In this document: positions 1-7,708 of the stretch, one piece after another
Layout of the letters: each line of letters opens with the position of its first letter
Numbering within the stretch: position 1 is the first letter of the stretch
NCBI GenBank assembly: GCA_964627035.1
Contig: CAZVKN010000002.1
Location: 123,144-187,143 of the forward strand
DNA length: 64,000 nucleotides
Direction: 5' to 3'
From: CAZVKN01 sp964627035
GTDB taxonomy: Bacteria; Electryoneota; AABM5-125-24; Hatepunaeales; Hatepunaeaceae
Translations under genes and position numbers: made by a program
The notes under the pieces: generated by a model
Databases searched by the model: none
Seen by the model: the letters and a program-made list of their open reading frames with translations, nothing else
Told to the model about the DNA's origin: nothing

Positions 1-2
1 AA

Positions 3-158
3 TTATTATGGGGGATTGTTGACGGCAATCGGGATTACATTACAAATGAGACTTTGGCAGTAGAATTGCTACAAAACGACAAAATTGTTTCCGATCAGGA
101 GTATAAGATCGGAGATCTAAAAGGGAAAATACAAATAAAGGCTGTCTTAAAGGATTAG
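3..158 (+). CDS. ileS: Probable isoleucyl-tRNA synthetase, C-terminal end (partial)
   Basis: An open frame runs in from the left edge to a TAG at 156-158, giving about 51 residues. It contains DYITNETLAVELL followed by a short strand-rich tail ending GKIQIKAVLKD. This resembles the extreme C-terminus of IleRS, where a helix with a (D/E)(Y/F)I..ETLA pattern precedes a small terminal beta unit. Known context supports it: ileS - traR/dksA - lspA is a common gene order in FCB bacteria, and the next two genes are exactly traR/dksA and lspA. The catalytic domains lie outside the window, so the call rests on this short tail and synteny. Confidence 0.6.
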   Translation, partial: LLWGIVDGNRDYITNETLAVELLQNDKIVSDQEYKIGDLKGKIQIKAVLKD

Positions 159-160
159 TC

Positions 161-583
161 ATGGCAAATAATTCCAACAATAAACAAAACGAAAAGGTTG
201 AACTCTATTCTAACGAAGATGAAGACTTTTTTCGTAATCTTGTTCTGAAAAGACGTGAGCAGATCGTAAAAGACATCGGGATATTGACCGCTGTTACTGC
301 AACCACAACCAGAGCTAACGCAGGTGATCATTCAACATATACGCTCCATCCCGCCGATCAGGGAACCGACGCTCAGGAACGTGAGAAAGCATTTATGTTC
401 GCCTCTCGCGAAGGGCGTTACCTGAAGTATCTTGATCGGTCTCTGCGAAAGCTCGATGACGGCAGTTTCGGTTTTTGTGAAGACTGCAAAGAACCGATCC
501 AACGCAAAAGACTGGAGATCGTCCCCACTGCCAGACTCTGTGTTGAGTGCAAGCTTAAAGAAGAGCAGCAGCGCAGCGCATGA
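161..583 (+). CDS. TraR/DksA-family C4 zinc-finger protein
   Basis: 140-residue protein with a charged helical N-terminus (two likely coiled-coil helices up to about residue 95) and a C4 zinc finger: Cys106, Cys109, Cys127 and Cys130, in the FGFCEDC...LCVEC arrangement of the DksA/TraR family. Family members bind the RNA polymerase secondary channel and modulate transcription, often with ppGpp; whether this short one does is inferred. It starts 2 bases after the upstream stop and its TGA overlaps the lspA ATG (ATGA), so the three genes look co-transcribed. Confidence 0.9.
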   Translation: MANNSNNKQNEKVELYSNEDEDFFRNLVLKRREQIVKDIGILTAVTATTTRANAGDHSTYTLHPADQGTDAQEREKAFMFASREGRYLKYLDRSLRKLDDGSFGFCEDCKEPIQRKRLEIVPTARLCVECKLKEEQQRSA

Positions 584-1116
584 ACCGAATTGATGGCAGG
601 ATCATCTACTTCTTGATTGCATCGGTAATTATTGTATCCGACCAGATTACCAAAACCGTTATCTCATCCTGGTTGTCACCGGGGCAGATTATCAGACTGT
701 TCGACAATGATCTGGTCTGGCTTGTCCTTGTTCATAATCCAGGCTCAGCGTTTGGAATTCGACTCATACCTACACCTCTTCTCGCTGTTATTTCCATGAT
801 GGCTGCAATAGTCCTTTCCGTTTACCTGTTTCGATATTCAAATTTACCGTTCAGCCAGGGCGCACCTTTGGGATTAATTCTCGGAGGAGCTGTCGGCAAT
901 ATGATTGACCGCATTCGACTCGGAAAAGTGGTAGATTTTGTCAGTGTAAACCTGCCGGACTTCTGGATGGATAGATGGCCCGTGTTTAACGTTGCAGACT
1001 CAGCAGTATCAGTCGGTGTAGTCTGGATGATATTGGTGACACTGTTTGTCCGGGAACAGGTTGAACCGGACGAAGATGATAAAAGCATTCTTATGGAGAA
1101 TCAATCCGATCTCTGA
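580..1116 (+). CDS. lspA: Lipoprotein signal peptidase (signal peptidase II)
   Basis: 178-residue inner-membrane aspartic protease that cleaves prolipoproteins before the lipid-modified Cys. Visible family motifs are DQITK (21-25), NPGSAFG (53-59), GGAVGNMIDRIRLGKVVDF (102-120) and FNVADSAVSVG (136-146). The catalytic pair corresponds to Asp110 and Asp140. Four hydrophobic segments fit the usual four-TM topology and the length is normal. It overlaps the preceding zinc-finger gene by 4 bases. Likely substrates in this window include the lipoproteins starting at 10963 and 37545. Confidence 0.96.
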   Translation: MNRIDGRIIYFLIASVIIVSDQITKTVISSWLSPGQIIRLFDNDLVWLVLVHNPGSAFGIRLIPTPLLAVISMMAAIVLSVYLFRYSNLPFSQGAPLGLILGGAVGNMIDRIRLGKVVDFVSVNLPDFWMDRWPVFNVADSAVSVGVVWMILVTLFVREQVEPDEDDKSILMENQSDL

Positions 1117-1276
1117 TGCATGATCACAATTAATCCTGATTGATGCCCGGTGTGTGCTGCATCACTGAAAAAACATAGTCCCTGATGTATATTGTTCAGT
1201 TAGCTGGAAGTTTGTACTTGATTCTTTAGTCAGGGTCGAGTACTCCCCAGCTACAAAACCATTCCTCGATTTGCAC

Positions 1277-1316
1277 AAGTGACACAATAAGCGGTTAGAC
1301 AAGATTTGTGTGACCA
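1277..1316. promoter_or_regulatory. Imperfect dyad upstream of the MBL hydrolase gene
   Basis: GTGACACAA and TTTGTGTGAC are near-complementary arms about 18 bases apart, 30-70 bases before the start at 1350. This could be an operator or a weak hairpin. The rest of the 233-base gap after lspA shows no terminator or repeat I can recognise. Confidence 0.25.
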
Positions 1317-1349
1317 CTATAAACAGCTACTTTAGATTCTGAGACGGTT

Positions 1350-2186
1350 ATGAAAATCAAATTTTGGGGTGTGCGAGGTTCAATTCCTGCTCCCGGTCCG
1401 GATACATGTCGTGTCGGTGGAAATACTACCTGTGTCGAAGTTACCACCGGAAACGGTCAACGAATTATCATAGATGCCGGAACAGGACTCAGGCTGCTTG
1501 GTATGGAAGTAATAAAAGAGCAGGAACCACTGCCCACTACCATGTTGTTAACTCACTCCCATATGGATCACCTGTCCGGATTTATATTCTTCCCTCCAGC
1601 GTACAGCTCAAAATTCAGCTTGTCGGTTTACGGCAATAAGATGGCTCAGGACGTAATACAGCGTGACATATACGAAAGACGTGACAACAGATATTATCCG
1701 GTAAGTATTGATGAATTGCAGGCGGATATTGAATTCCATCCCGAGTTTCCGTTACCATTATCGGTTGACAATGTCTTAATCAACAAGCTTAATCTTAACC
1801 ACCCGGGCAGCGGATTTGCATTTTCATTTGAGCAGAGTGGTAATAAAGCTGTTTTTATGACAGACAATGAACTTGGGTTGGAATATCGTGAAGGGAGCAG
1901 CCATGAGGAATTTGTCAATTTCTGCTCGGATGCAAACGTGCTGATACATGATGCTCAATATCTACCCTCTGAGATTGAAGCACATAAAGGATGGGGACAT
2001 TCAACCTATGAAGAAGTAGCAGATCTTGCCAACGAAGCCGGTGTGCCCCACATCCTGTTATGCCACCACGACCCTGAACGGAGTGATGACGAGAGCGATG
2101 AACTGCTCGTAGAAGCACGAGAGTACTGTAGAAAATATAAAATTGACTGTGATTTGGCGGTTGAAGGTCAGCAGTTGACTATTTGA
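1350..2186 (+). CDS. MBL-fold metallo-hydrolase
   Basis: 278-residue metallo-beta-lactamase-fold hydrolase. The N-terminus MKIKFWGVRGSIPAPG and the glycine-rich GGNTTCVEV strand are typical of the cyclic-nucleotide-phosphodiesterase/RNase Z-like branch. The metal motif HxHxDH is intact (His69, His71, Asp73, His74). Further ligands are plausible at NHPGSGFAF, FMTDNELG and the C-terminal LCHHDP. The substrate cannot be told; homologues are annotated as phosphodiesterases or phosphoribosyl-type hydrolases. It stands alone, with gaps of over 200 bases on both sides. Confidence 0.85.
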   Translation: MKIKFWGVRGSIPAPGPDTCRVGGNTTCVEVTTGNGQRIIIDAGTGLRLLGMEVIKEQEPLPTTMLLTHSHMDHLSGFIFFPPAYSSKFSLSVYGNKMAQDVIQRDIYERRDNRYYPVSIDELQADIEFHPEFPLPLSVDNVLINKLNLNHPGSGFAFSFEQSGNKAVFMTDNELGLEYREGSSHEEFVNFCSDANVLIHDAQYLPSEIEAHKGWGHSTYEEVADLANEAGVPHILLCHHDPERSDDESDELLVEAREYCRKYKIDCDLAVEGQQLTI

Positions 2187-2252
2187 TTTATTAACTTACC
2201 TTTATGGAGTTGGTTTCCGAGTCTGATCCATGTCTTTAATATAATCTCTTAT

Positions 2253-2390
2253 CAGTCTGTGCGAGAATGCAAATTTCCCGCTGTCAGGTCGCCGTACCTG
2301 ACAGCTATATATTTGACACAGATTATGTTCCAGCCACGGCGGGCTGACACCGGATACTAATACTGGATTCTGGATCAAGTCCAGAATGAC
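2253..2390 (+). repeat. Palindromic element D joined to a C-type hairpin (copy 1)
   Basis: Begins CAGTCTGTGCGAGAATG, contains a perfect 10-bp hairpin at 2280-2305 (GCTGTCAGGT / ACCTGACAGC) and ends in a C-family hairpin at 2363-2390 (GGATTCTGGATC...CCAGAATGAC). The whole segment aligns, with scattered mismatches and some length differences, to the reverse complement of about 51586-51735. The right side continues into an ATTCAAAG end (near 2430) like that of the C element at 45451. It fills most of the 294-base gap before the T9SS-sorted protein gene. Confidence 0.75.
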
Positions 2391-2480
2391 AAATAAAGGG
2401 ATTTTATTATTCAAAGACGGTACACATTGTCCAACTCCACAATTCAAATTTGAACCCTGCTTTTCTATTAGGATGAGACT

Positions 2481-4190
2481 ATGAAACAGCCTAATTTTTC
2501 TCAATTGTTATCCTTATTTTCAGCACTATTAATAATTGCTGCTATTCCAATTTCCGCCTTTTCATTTCCTGAGTTTGTGCTTCGGAACAATGATTGGGGA
2601 CGAGTGCGCAGTATTGAAGCCGACATCACAAATGAAAGGGTTAACGTCGTTTTAAGGGTGCATAACGAAGGTGATGACGGTGTGCTTGAATGGGATGTCG
2701 AGGTGCTCCACAATGAGGGTGAATGGATCAGCATATTAGGGAATTTGCAGCGTCAGGTGAACCCCGGTCAACGCAGCAGAGCGTTTACAGTAAGACTTGA
2801 CGGCGGGGAGCTGGATGAAGGCGAGCATTACTACGATACCCTCCGCTTCACTTCAAACGACCCGACTAACCAGGTGTTCGACGTTCCTGTTGCCGGTCAC
2901 ACCGAAGCGTATCCACGCATTGAAGCGAGCTGGCCCGGTGAATGGGGCGGTTGGTGGGGGATTGATCTGGAGAATGTTTATGATGAGATCTTCTGGGGTG
3001 AGGAATATCCGGTTCAGATCATAGTACGAAATCGAGGAGGAGCTGAGCTTGTTATTGAGGAGATAAGCAGTGACAACGGATATTTCACTGTTGAACCCGA
3101 CTCCTTCAATCTGAATGGAGGTGGTGCCAGAGCTATCCGCATTATATTTGCACCTGAAGAGGTCGGTCAACAATCTGCAACTATAACATCAACCTCAAAT
3201 GCATGGGATCCTCGTGAGTTAAACTTTCGAGTAATCGGTGGAGCTTTACCCGTGTTTCGCATGGGTGTAAATCTTCCGGACACTTCTTTTGATGAGGACG
3301 GCGGTGAACTACTAATCGCCGATCTCGATTCAATCTTTCTCTCATCCGATCACGGAATTGATTTTGAGGTCGAAGCAGAGGGTCTGATCCCTCGCATTGC
3401 ACGGGACCATCAATTCTTCCTGCGTTCCAGACCACACTGGAACGGTGAAACAGAAGTAATTATATCAACAACGCTCGAAGATTCAACACTTGCTGATACG
3501 TTTAACGTCACCGTCAATCCCACTCCGGACCCACCAGATCCATTCGATCTGTACTATCCCTATAGTGGCGATACACTGACTTATGGCGAGAACGGAAACA
3601 TCTATTTCAATAACGAGGGTGAGATAACAGATCAATTTGTTTGGCAGAGTTCCATTGATCCTGATATCGGAGATACTATTAGCTATGAACTGTCCTTCTT
3701 TACTGACGAGGATGAAGAAGTAGGAATAATTGGTGAACTTGCGGATACTTTTGCATCAACCGATGTGCTGAAAGAGCTGCTCGAAAACGCTGAAATTCCA
3801 AATTGGGGGAGTTTCGTATGGACTGTAACAGCGACAGATGGCGAGAACAGGCGTGATGCCTGGTCTTCCAACGGTTTCTACCTTGAAGACCCTAATAGTA
3901 TTGAACAACCGGTCGGTTCACCGGGATCCCATCAATTGGTCGAGATTTATCCCAATCCGTTCAACGGATCCACAACCATAAGCGTGAACATCATCAGACC
4001 TGAGATAGTGGCAATTTCTGTTTATGATCTCAAGGGCAGACTGATCGAACAGATAGCGGATTCACAATATCTGCGTGCAGGTTCGCATCAATTCAACTGG
4101 ACACCAACAGACATCGTCAGCGGCAAGTACTTCATTAGTGTTACCATGAACGGATCAGACCAGATTCATCCGGTAACTCTAACCCGATAA
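2481..4190 (+). CDS. Secreted protein with Ig-like domains and T9SS type A sorting domain
   Basis: 569 residues. An N-terminal signal peptide (MKQPNF... followed by a hydrophobic stretch to about residue 28) is followed by Ig-like beta domains. The region around 120-250 has the ASH/SPD-2-Hydin pattern (EEYPVQIIVRNRGGAELVIEEI, FAPEEVGQQSATITSTSN). A cadherin/fibronectin-like part follows to about 460. The C-terminal 80 residues carry YPNPFNGSTTISVNI, VYDLKGRLIE and SGKYFISV, the canonical type IX secretion sorting domain. It is therefore probably exported through the T9SS and anchored or released at the cell surface; its ligand is unknown. A ribosome site AGGATGAG precedes the ATG. No T9SS machinery is in the window. 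Confidence 0.85.
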   Translation: MKQPNFSQLLSLFSALLIIAAIPISAFSFPEFVLRNNDWGRVRSIEADITNERVNVVLRVHNEGDDGVLEWDVEVLHNEGEWISILGNLQRQVNPGQRSRAFTVRLDGGELDEGEHYYDTLRFTSNDPTNQVFDVPVAGHTEAYPRIEASWPGEWGGWWGIDLENVYDEIFWGEEYPVQIIVRNRGGAELVIEEISSDNGYFTVEPDSFNLNGGGARAIRIIFAPEEVGQQSATITSTSNAWDPRELNFRVIGGALPVFRMGVNLPDTSFDEDGGELLIADLDSIFLSSDHGIDFEVEAEGLIPRIARDHQFFLRSRPHWNGETEVIISTTLEDSTLADTFNVTVNPTPDPPDPFDLYYPYSGDTLTYGENGNIYFNNEGEITDQFVWQSSIDPDIGDTISYELSFFTDEDEEVGIIGELADTFASTDVLKELLENAEIPNWGSFVWTVTATDGENRRDAWSSNGFYLEDPNSIEQPVGSPGSHQLVEIYPNPFNGSTTISVNIIRPEIVAISVYDLKGRLIEQIADSQYLRAGSHQFNWTPTDIVSGKYFISVTMNGSDQIHPVTLTR

Positions 4191-4211
4191 CACATACGCG
4201 GAGAAATTAGA

Positions 4212-5342
4212 TTGAGCGAAACAATCGCTGAACCGAAAATCGCATCTGTTGATGAAACCGGAGCCTTACTGGACAAGCTGCGTGAGATTGATTTAAGCCA
4301 GATGATGGATCATGCCATCTGTATACCGGCTCAAATCCTGTCTGCACTCCGAGCATCTGAAAAGTTTAACGAAGGTGATTTACCTCTGGATCATTTCCGC
4401 TGTCATCTGGTCGGATTGGGAGGTTCGGCAATAGCCGGTGAATTGATCAGAGACATGATCTCGCCGCGTCGTGTCATTCAGATCCACCGAGGCACGCTGC
4501 CGCCACGCGATAAATGCGGCATTGTTGTGTCAAGTTATTCTGGTAATACACGCGAAATCCTCGAACTGGCTCCTCGCGTGATCGGGGGGTTAAAGTCTGC
4601 AATCTTCATTACTTCCGGAGGTGAACTCGCCCAAAAAGCGTTTGAATGGTCAATACCGCATTGGAAAGTTCCGGGGGGGTATGAGGCTCGAGCAGCCGTA
4701 GGCTGGTCAATGGCACTGCTGACGTCAATTCTGGAAAAATGGCGCGTTTTACATGGAGTAAAACAGAAGTTGACAGATGCAGCCGAACGGCTTCAATCCA
4801 GCCTGCAAAATACAGATTCAAGCGAGCACACCTTAATCAGAGCGGCTGTTCCAATGGCGGTATCTATGGAAGGCAGGAACATTGTCATCTTTCACTCGCT
4901 CAAATGTCAGGGAGCGGCGAGACGATTTGCTGCACAGATCACTGAAAACGCAAAGCAGGCATCGTTTGCAATTGTAATTCCCGAAGCGCTTCACAATGCC
5001 GTTGAAGGAATAGCAGGCACAAATCCGGATAGATGGACTTTAATGTTTATGTCAGATCCGAATGATCCACCGTCACTGAAATCTGCAATCAATAACGTAA
5101 TGACCTATTTCCAGAAGAAAGGCTTCAACTGTCTTCCGTTTCCCGCTGCTGGAGACAATCAATATGAGCTGACGCTATCCAGGGTACTGATTGCAGATTT
5201 CACAACTCTGTTCCTTGCTGCGAAGCTTGGGATTGACCCTACTCCGGTCACAACAATTTCAGCATTGAAAGAGGCATCGTTTAAATCACTGAAATCCTCA
5301 GAAGAAGTCAACAATGATCGAATAAGCTTTTCAAAGTATTGA
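4212..5342 (+). CDS. Bifunctional phosphoglucose/phosphomannose isomerase (SIS fold)
   Basis: 376 residues with an N-terminal SIS domain (VGLGGSAIAGELIRDM, then VVSSYSGNTREILE and TSGGELAQKA) and a C-terminal bacterial PGI/PMI domain. Family members interconvert glucose-6-P/fructose-6-P and mannose-6-P/fructose-6-P. The conserved Pro-Gly-Gly-Tyr-Arg/Glu-Ala-Arg-type loop appears as VPGGYEARAAVG. Start is TTG at 4212, supported by GGAG 8 bases upstream; no better ATG exists. Its neighbours are a sugar-1-phosphate nucleotidyltransferase and metK, so it probably feeds sugar-nucleotide synthesis for surface glycans. Confidence 0.88.
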   Translation: MSETIAEPKIASVDETGALLDKLREIDLSQMMDHAICIPAQILSALRASEKFNEGDLPLDHFRCHLVGLGGSAIAGELIRDMISPRRVIQIHRGTLPPRDKCGIVVSSYSGNTREILELAPRVIGGLKSAIFITSGGELAQKAFEWSIPHWKVPGGYEARAAVGWSMALLTSILEKWRVLHGVKQKLTDAAERLQSSLQNTDSSEHTLIRAAVPMAVSMEGRNIVIFHSLKCQGAARRFAAQITENAKQASFAIVIPEALHNAVEGIAGTNPDRWTLMFMSDPNDPPSLKSAINNVMTYFQKKGFNCLPFPAAGDNQYELTLSRVLIADFTTLFLAAKLGIDPTPVTTISALKEASFKSLKSSEEVNNDRISFSKY

Positions 5343-5346
5343 TTTT

Positions 5347-5402
5347 GTAGTCGTGGTTGTCCTCAACCGCGACTACGTCGGGTCTGAGACAAACCCGACT
5401 AC
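5347..5402 (+). repeat. Palindromic element E, copy 1
   Basis: Starts 4 bases after the isomerase stop. Two adjacent hairpins (GTCGTGGTTG / CAACCGCGAC, and GTCGGGTCTG / CAAACCCGAC) lie between GTA and TAC ends. It has the arms in the opposite orientation to copy 3 at 49793. AAGTATTGATTTT before it and AATACTTTC after it form an imperfect outer inverted repeat. Confidence 0.85.
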
Positions 5403-5475
5403 AGAATGACAAGGTCACACAAAGTTAATACTTTCAAACTTCTATTGTCAAACAATCCAAACGAGGATCGTTGTT

Positions 5476-6453
5476 ATGAAAGTTATCATCCCCGCTGCAG
5501 GTCGCGGCAGCAGACTTCGCCCACACACCTATTCCGTTCCAAAAGTGCTGCTCCCAGTTGCCGGTAAACCGATACTGGGGCACATTCTCGATCAGGTTAT
5601 AGGCTGGGGTGGCGACGAGTTCACAATTGTTGTAGGGCATTTTGAAGATCAGATCGAGTCATACGTCACTGAAAATTACGACGTTAATGTCAACTTTCGT
5701 CATCAGCAGCGTCTCCTCGGACTTGGACATGCGGTACTGACCGGGATTGAGGATAATGATAAGGATATACTTATTATTCTCGGGGATACAATCCTCGATG
5801 CCGACCTGACAGAGATCATCAGGAGCGGCAAAAGTGCAATGGGGGTTAAAAAGGTAGATGATCCCCGCAAGATGGGAGTCGTGCTTGTTAAAGAATCTAA
5901 AGTTGTTAAACTAATCGAGAAGCCTGTCAATCCTCCCTCAAATCTCGCAATCGTTGGTGTATATTACCTGCGTGATGCAATGCTTCTAAAAAGTGCACTT
6001 GAAGAGGTTATTAAGAAAAAAGTTACGATTAAAGGAGAGTATCAAATCACCGATGCTCTTCAGTTGATGATAGATTGGGGTGAAGCGATAACTACATTTC
6101 CGGTATCAGGGTGGTATGACTGCGGAAAGCCGGACACCTTACTTGCAACCAACAGATATTTATTGGATCGTTCTGATCATGTAGAACGGTTGCATAACTT
6201 TCCCAATTCGATTATAATACCACCCGTATCTATTGGAGTGGACGCATGGATTGAAAATTCGGTCATAGGACCTTATGTGTCTATCGGTCCCGGTGCAGTA
6301 ATCAGACAGTCACTGATCGAAGACTCAATTATCGGTGAACGAGCGGTGTTGAACCAATGTCTGCTAAACAATTCACTGATCGGTACACGCGGCGAGGTCC
6401 AGGGACACTATCGTCAGTTGAACATCGGTGCTTCAAATCAGATTGAGCTATAA
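5476..6453 (+). CDS. Sugar-1-phosphate nucleotidyltransferase
   Basis: 325 residues. The N-terminal nucleotidyltransferase signature IIPAAGRGSRLRPHT...PKVLLPVAGKPI is intact, with the Asp of ILGDTILDAD as the likely metal ligand and GEYQITDALQ in the sugar-binding region. The last 80 residues have the hexapeptide-like pattern of a left-handed beta-helix (IENSVIGPYVSIGPGAVI, IEDSIIGERAVL), as in long-form glucose-1-phosphate thymidylyl-/uridylyltransferases. The exact nucleotide and sugar cannot be assigned. A ribosome site (GAGGAT) lies 10 bases upstream. It is followed after 27 bases by metK. Confidence 0.88.
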   Translation: MKVIIPAAGRGSRLRPHTYSVPKVLLPVAGKPILGHILDQVIGWGGDEFTIVVGHFEDQIESYVTENYDVNVNFRHQQRLLGLGHAVLTGIEDNDKDILIILGDTILDADLTEIIRSGKSAMGVKKVDDPRKMGVVLVKESKVVKLIEKPVNPPSNLAIVGVYYLRDAMLLKSALEEVIKKKVTIKGEYQITDALQLMIDWGEAITTFPVSGWYDCGKPDTLLATNRYLLDRSDHVERLHNFPNSIIIPPVSIGVDAWIENSVIGPYVSIGPGAVIRQSLIEDSIIGERAVLNQCLLNNSLIGTRGEVQGHYRQLNIGASNQIEL

Positions 6454-6480
6454 CGAAATTAACATATATCAGGACAATTT

Positions 6481-7620
6481 ATGAGCAGTAATTTTCTGTT
6501 TACATCGGAATCGGTAACTGAAGGTCATCCAGACAAGGTTGCGGACCAGATATCCGACGCAATCCTCGATGCACTCCTGAAAGATGACCCATTCAGTAGA
6601 GTAGCTTGTGAAACTTTCCTTACTACCGGAATGGCTTTGGTTGGAGGTGAAATTACAACTAACACCTATGCAGACATTCCAACTTTGGTCAGAAAAGTGA
6701 TCAAAGACATCGGTTATATAGATGCTTCATTCGGGATGGACTCACAAATGTGTGCGGTGCTGACCACTATTGATCAGCAGGCTTCCGACATAGCACTGGG
6801 TGTAGATACAGCAGGAGCAGGTGACCAGGGAATGATGTTTGGATTCGCAAACAGTGACACACCGGAGTTGATGCCGCTGCCTATCCAGTTGGCACACAAG
6901 TTGGCACGGAGGCTTGCTGAAGTCCGCAAGAACGGTTCTCTGCCTTACCTTCGCCCCGATGGCAAGACGCAGGTTTCGGTGAGATACGTTGACGGCAAAC
7001 CGACTGCAGTTGAGACGGTCGTTCTTTCGACGCAGCATGCTCCTGATGTCACTCAGGACAGAATCAGGGAAGATGTGATTGAACAGGTGATTTTTGATGT
7101 CCTCCCCGAAGGCTCTTACGATAAAGACAGTATAGTGATTCATATCAATCCGACCGGACGCTTTGTCCTCGGCGGACCTCATGCTGATGCCGGTTTAACC
7201 GGAAGGAAGATTATTGTAGATACATATGGCGGTTTCGCCCGTCACGGAGGAGGCGCATTCTCCGGCAAAGATCCCACGAAAGTTGACAGATCTGCATCGT
7301 ATGCAGCTCGTCATGTTGCGCGGAACGTAGTCGCAGCCGGGTTAGCTGACAAATGCAGCCTTCAGGTCGCTTATGCCATCGGTGTTGCAGAGCCTGTCTC
7401 GATCATGGTGGACACGTTTGGAACAGGAAACATTCCGGATGAGGAGATCACATCCATCATTGCTAGGAATGTTGACCTGACACCTGCAGGCATTATTGAG
7501 CGTCTCGATCTGCGCAAACCTGTCTATCAACAGACGGCAGCATACGGTCATTTCGGTCGCACAGGTGAAGGCTTCACATGGGAAAATGATGATCTGAATG
7601 AGTTACTGACAAACGGATAA
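6481..7620 (+). CDS. metK: S-adenosylmethionine synthetase
   Basis: 379 residues of the standard length. It makes S-adenosylmethionine from methionine and ATP. Seen: FTSESVTEGHPDKVADQISD at the N-terminus, GAGDQGMMFG (nucleotide/metal site), RPDGKTQVSV, and GGPHADAGLTGRKIIVDTYG with the phosphate-binding loop GGGAFSGKDPTKVDRSA. All key motifs are present. Only 27 bases separate it from the previous gene, leaving no room for a SAM riboswitch. AGGAC lies just upstream of the ATG. A perfect terminator follows. Confidence 0.98.
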   Translation: MSSNFLFTSESVTEGHPDKVADQISDAILDALLKDDPFSRVACETFLTTGMALVGGEITTNTYADIPTLVRKVIKDIGYIDASFGMDSQMCAVLTTIDQQASDIALGVDTAGAGDQGMMFGFANSDTPELMPLPIQLAHKLARRLAEVRKNGSLPYLRPDGKTQVSVRYVDGKPTAVETVVLSTQHAPDVTQDRIREDVIEQVIFDVLPEGSYDKDSIVIHINPTGRFVLGGPHADAGLTGRKIIVDTYGGFARHGGGAFSGKDPTKVDRSASYAARHVARNVVAAGLADKCSLQVAYAIGVAEPVSIMVDTFGTGNIPDEEITSIIARNVDLTPAGIIERLDLRKPVYQQTAAYGHFGRTGEGFTWENDDLNELLTNG

Positions 7621-7673
7621 AGAGAAACTTAAACCTCTGCTGACAGGAATGTCAGCACTCCCTACTCGCGAAG

Positions 7674-7705
7674 CCCTCCCATCTGAATTGATGGGAGGGT
7701 TTGCT
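7674..7705. terminator. Bidirectional intrinsic terminator between metK and the acyl-CoA synthetase-like gene
   Basis: Perfect 10-bp stem CCCTCCCATC (7674-7683), 6-base loop, GATGGGAGGG (7690-7699), followed by TTTGCTTATTT on the plus strand. It lies 53 bases after metK and 10 bases from the stop of the convergent gene, so it likely serves both. Confidence 0.85.
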
Positions 7706-7708
7706 TAT

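Noticed and set aside
2202..2504. Minus-strand open frame of 100 codons
   Set aside because: It runs through the D/C palindromes and into the start of the T9SS-sorted gene on the other strand; no homology-like pattern.
6454..6480. SAM riboswitch before metK
   Set aside because: Only 27 bases separate metK from the upstream gene, too short for any SAM riboswitch class.
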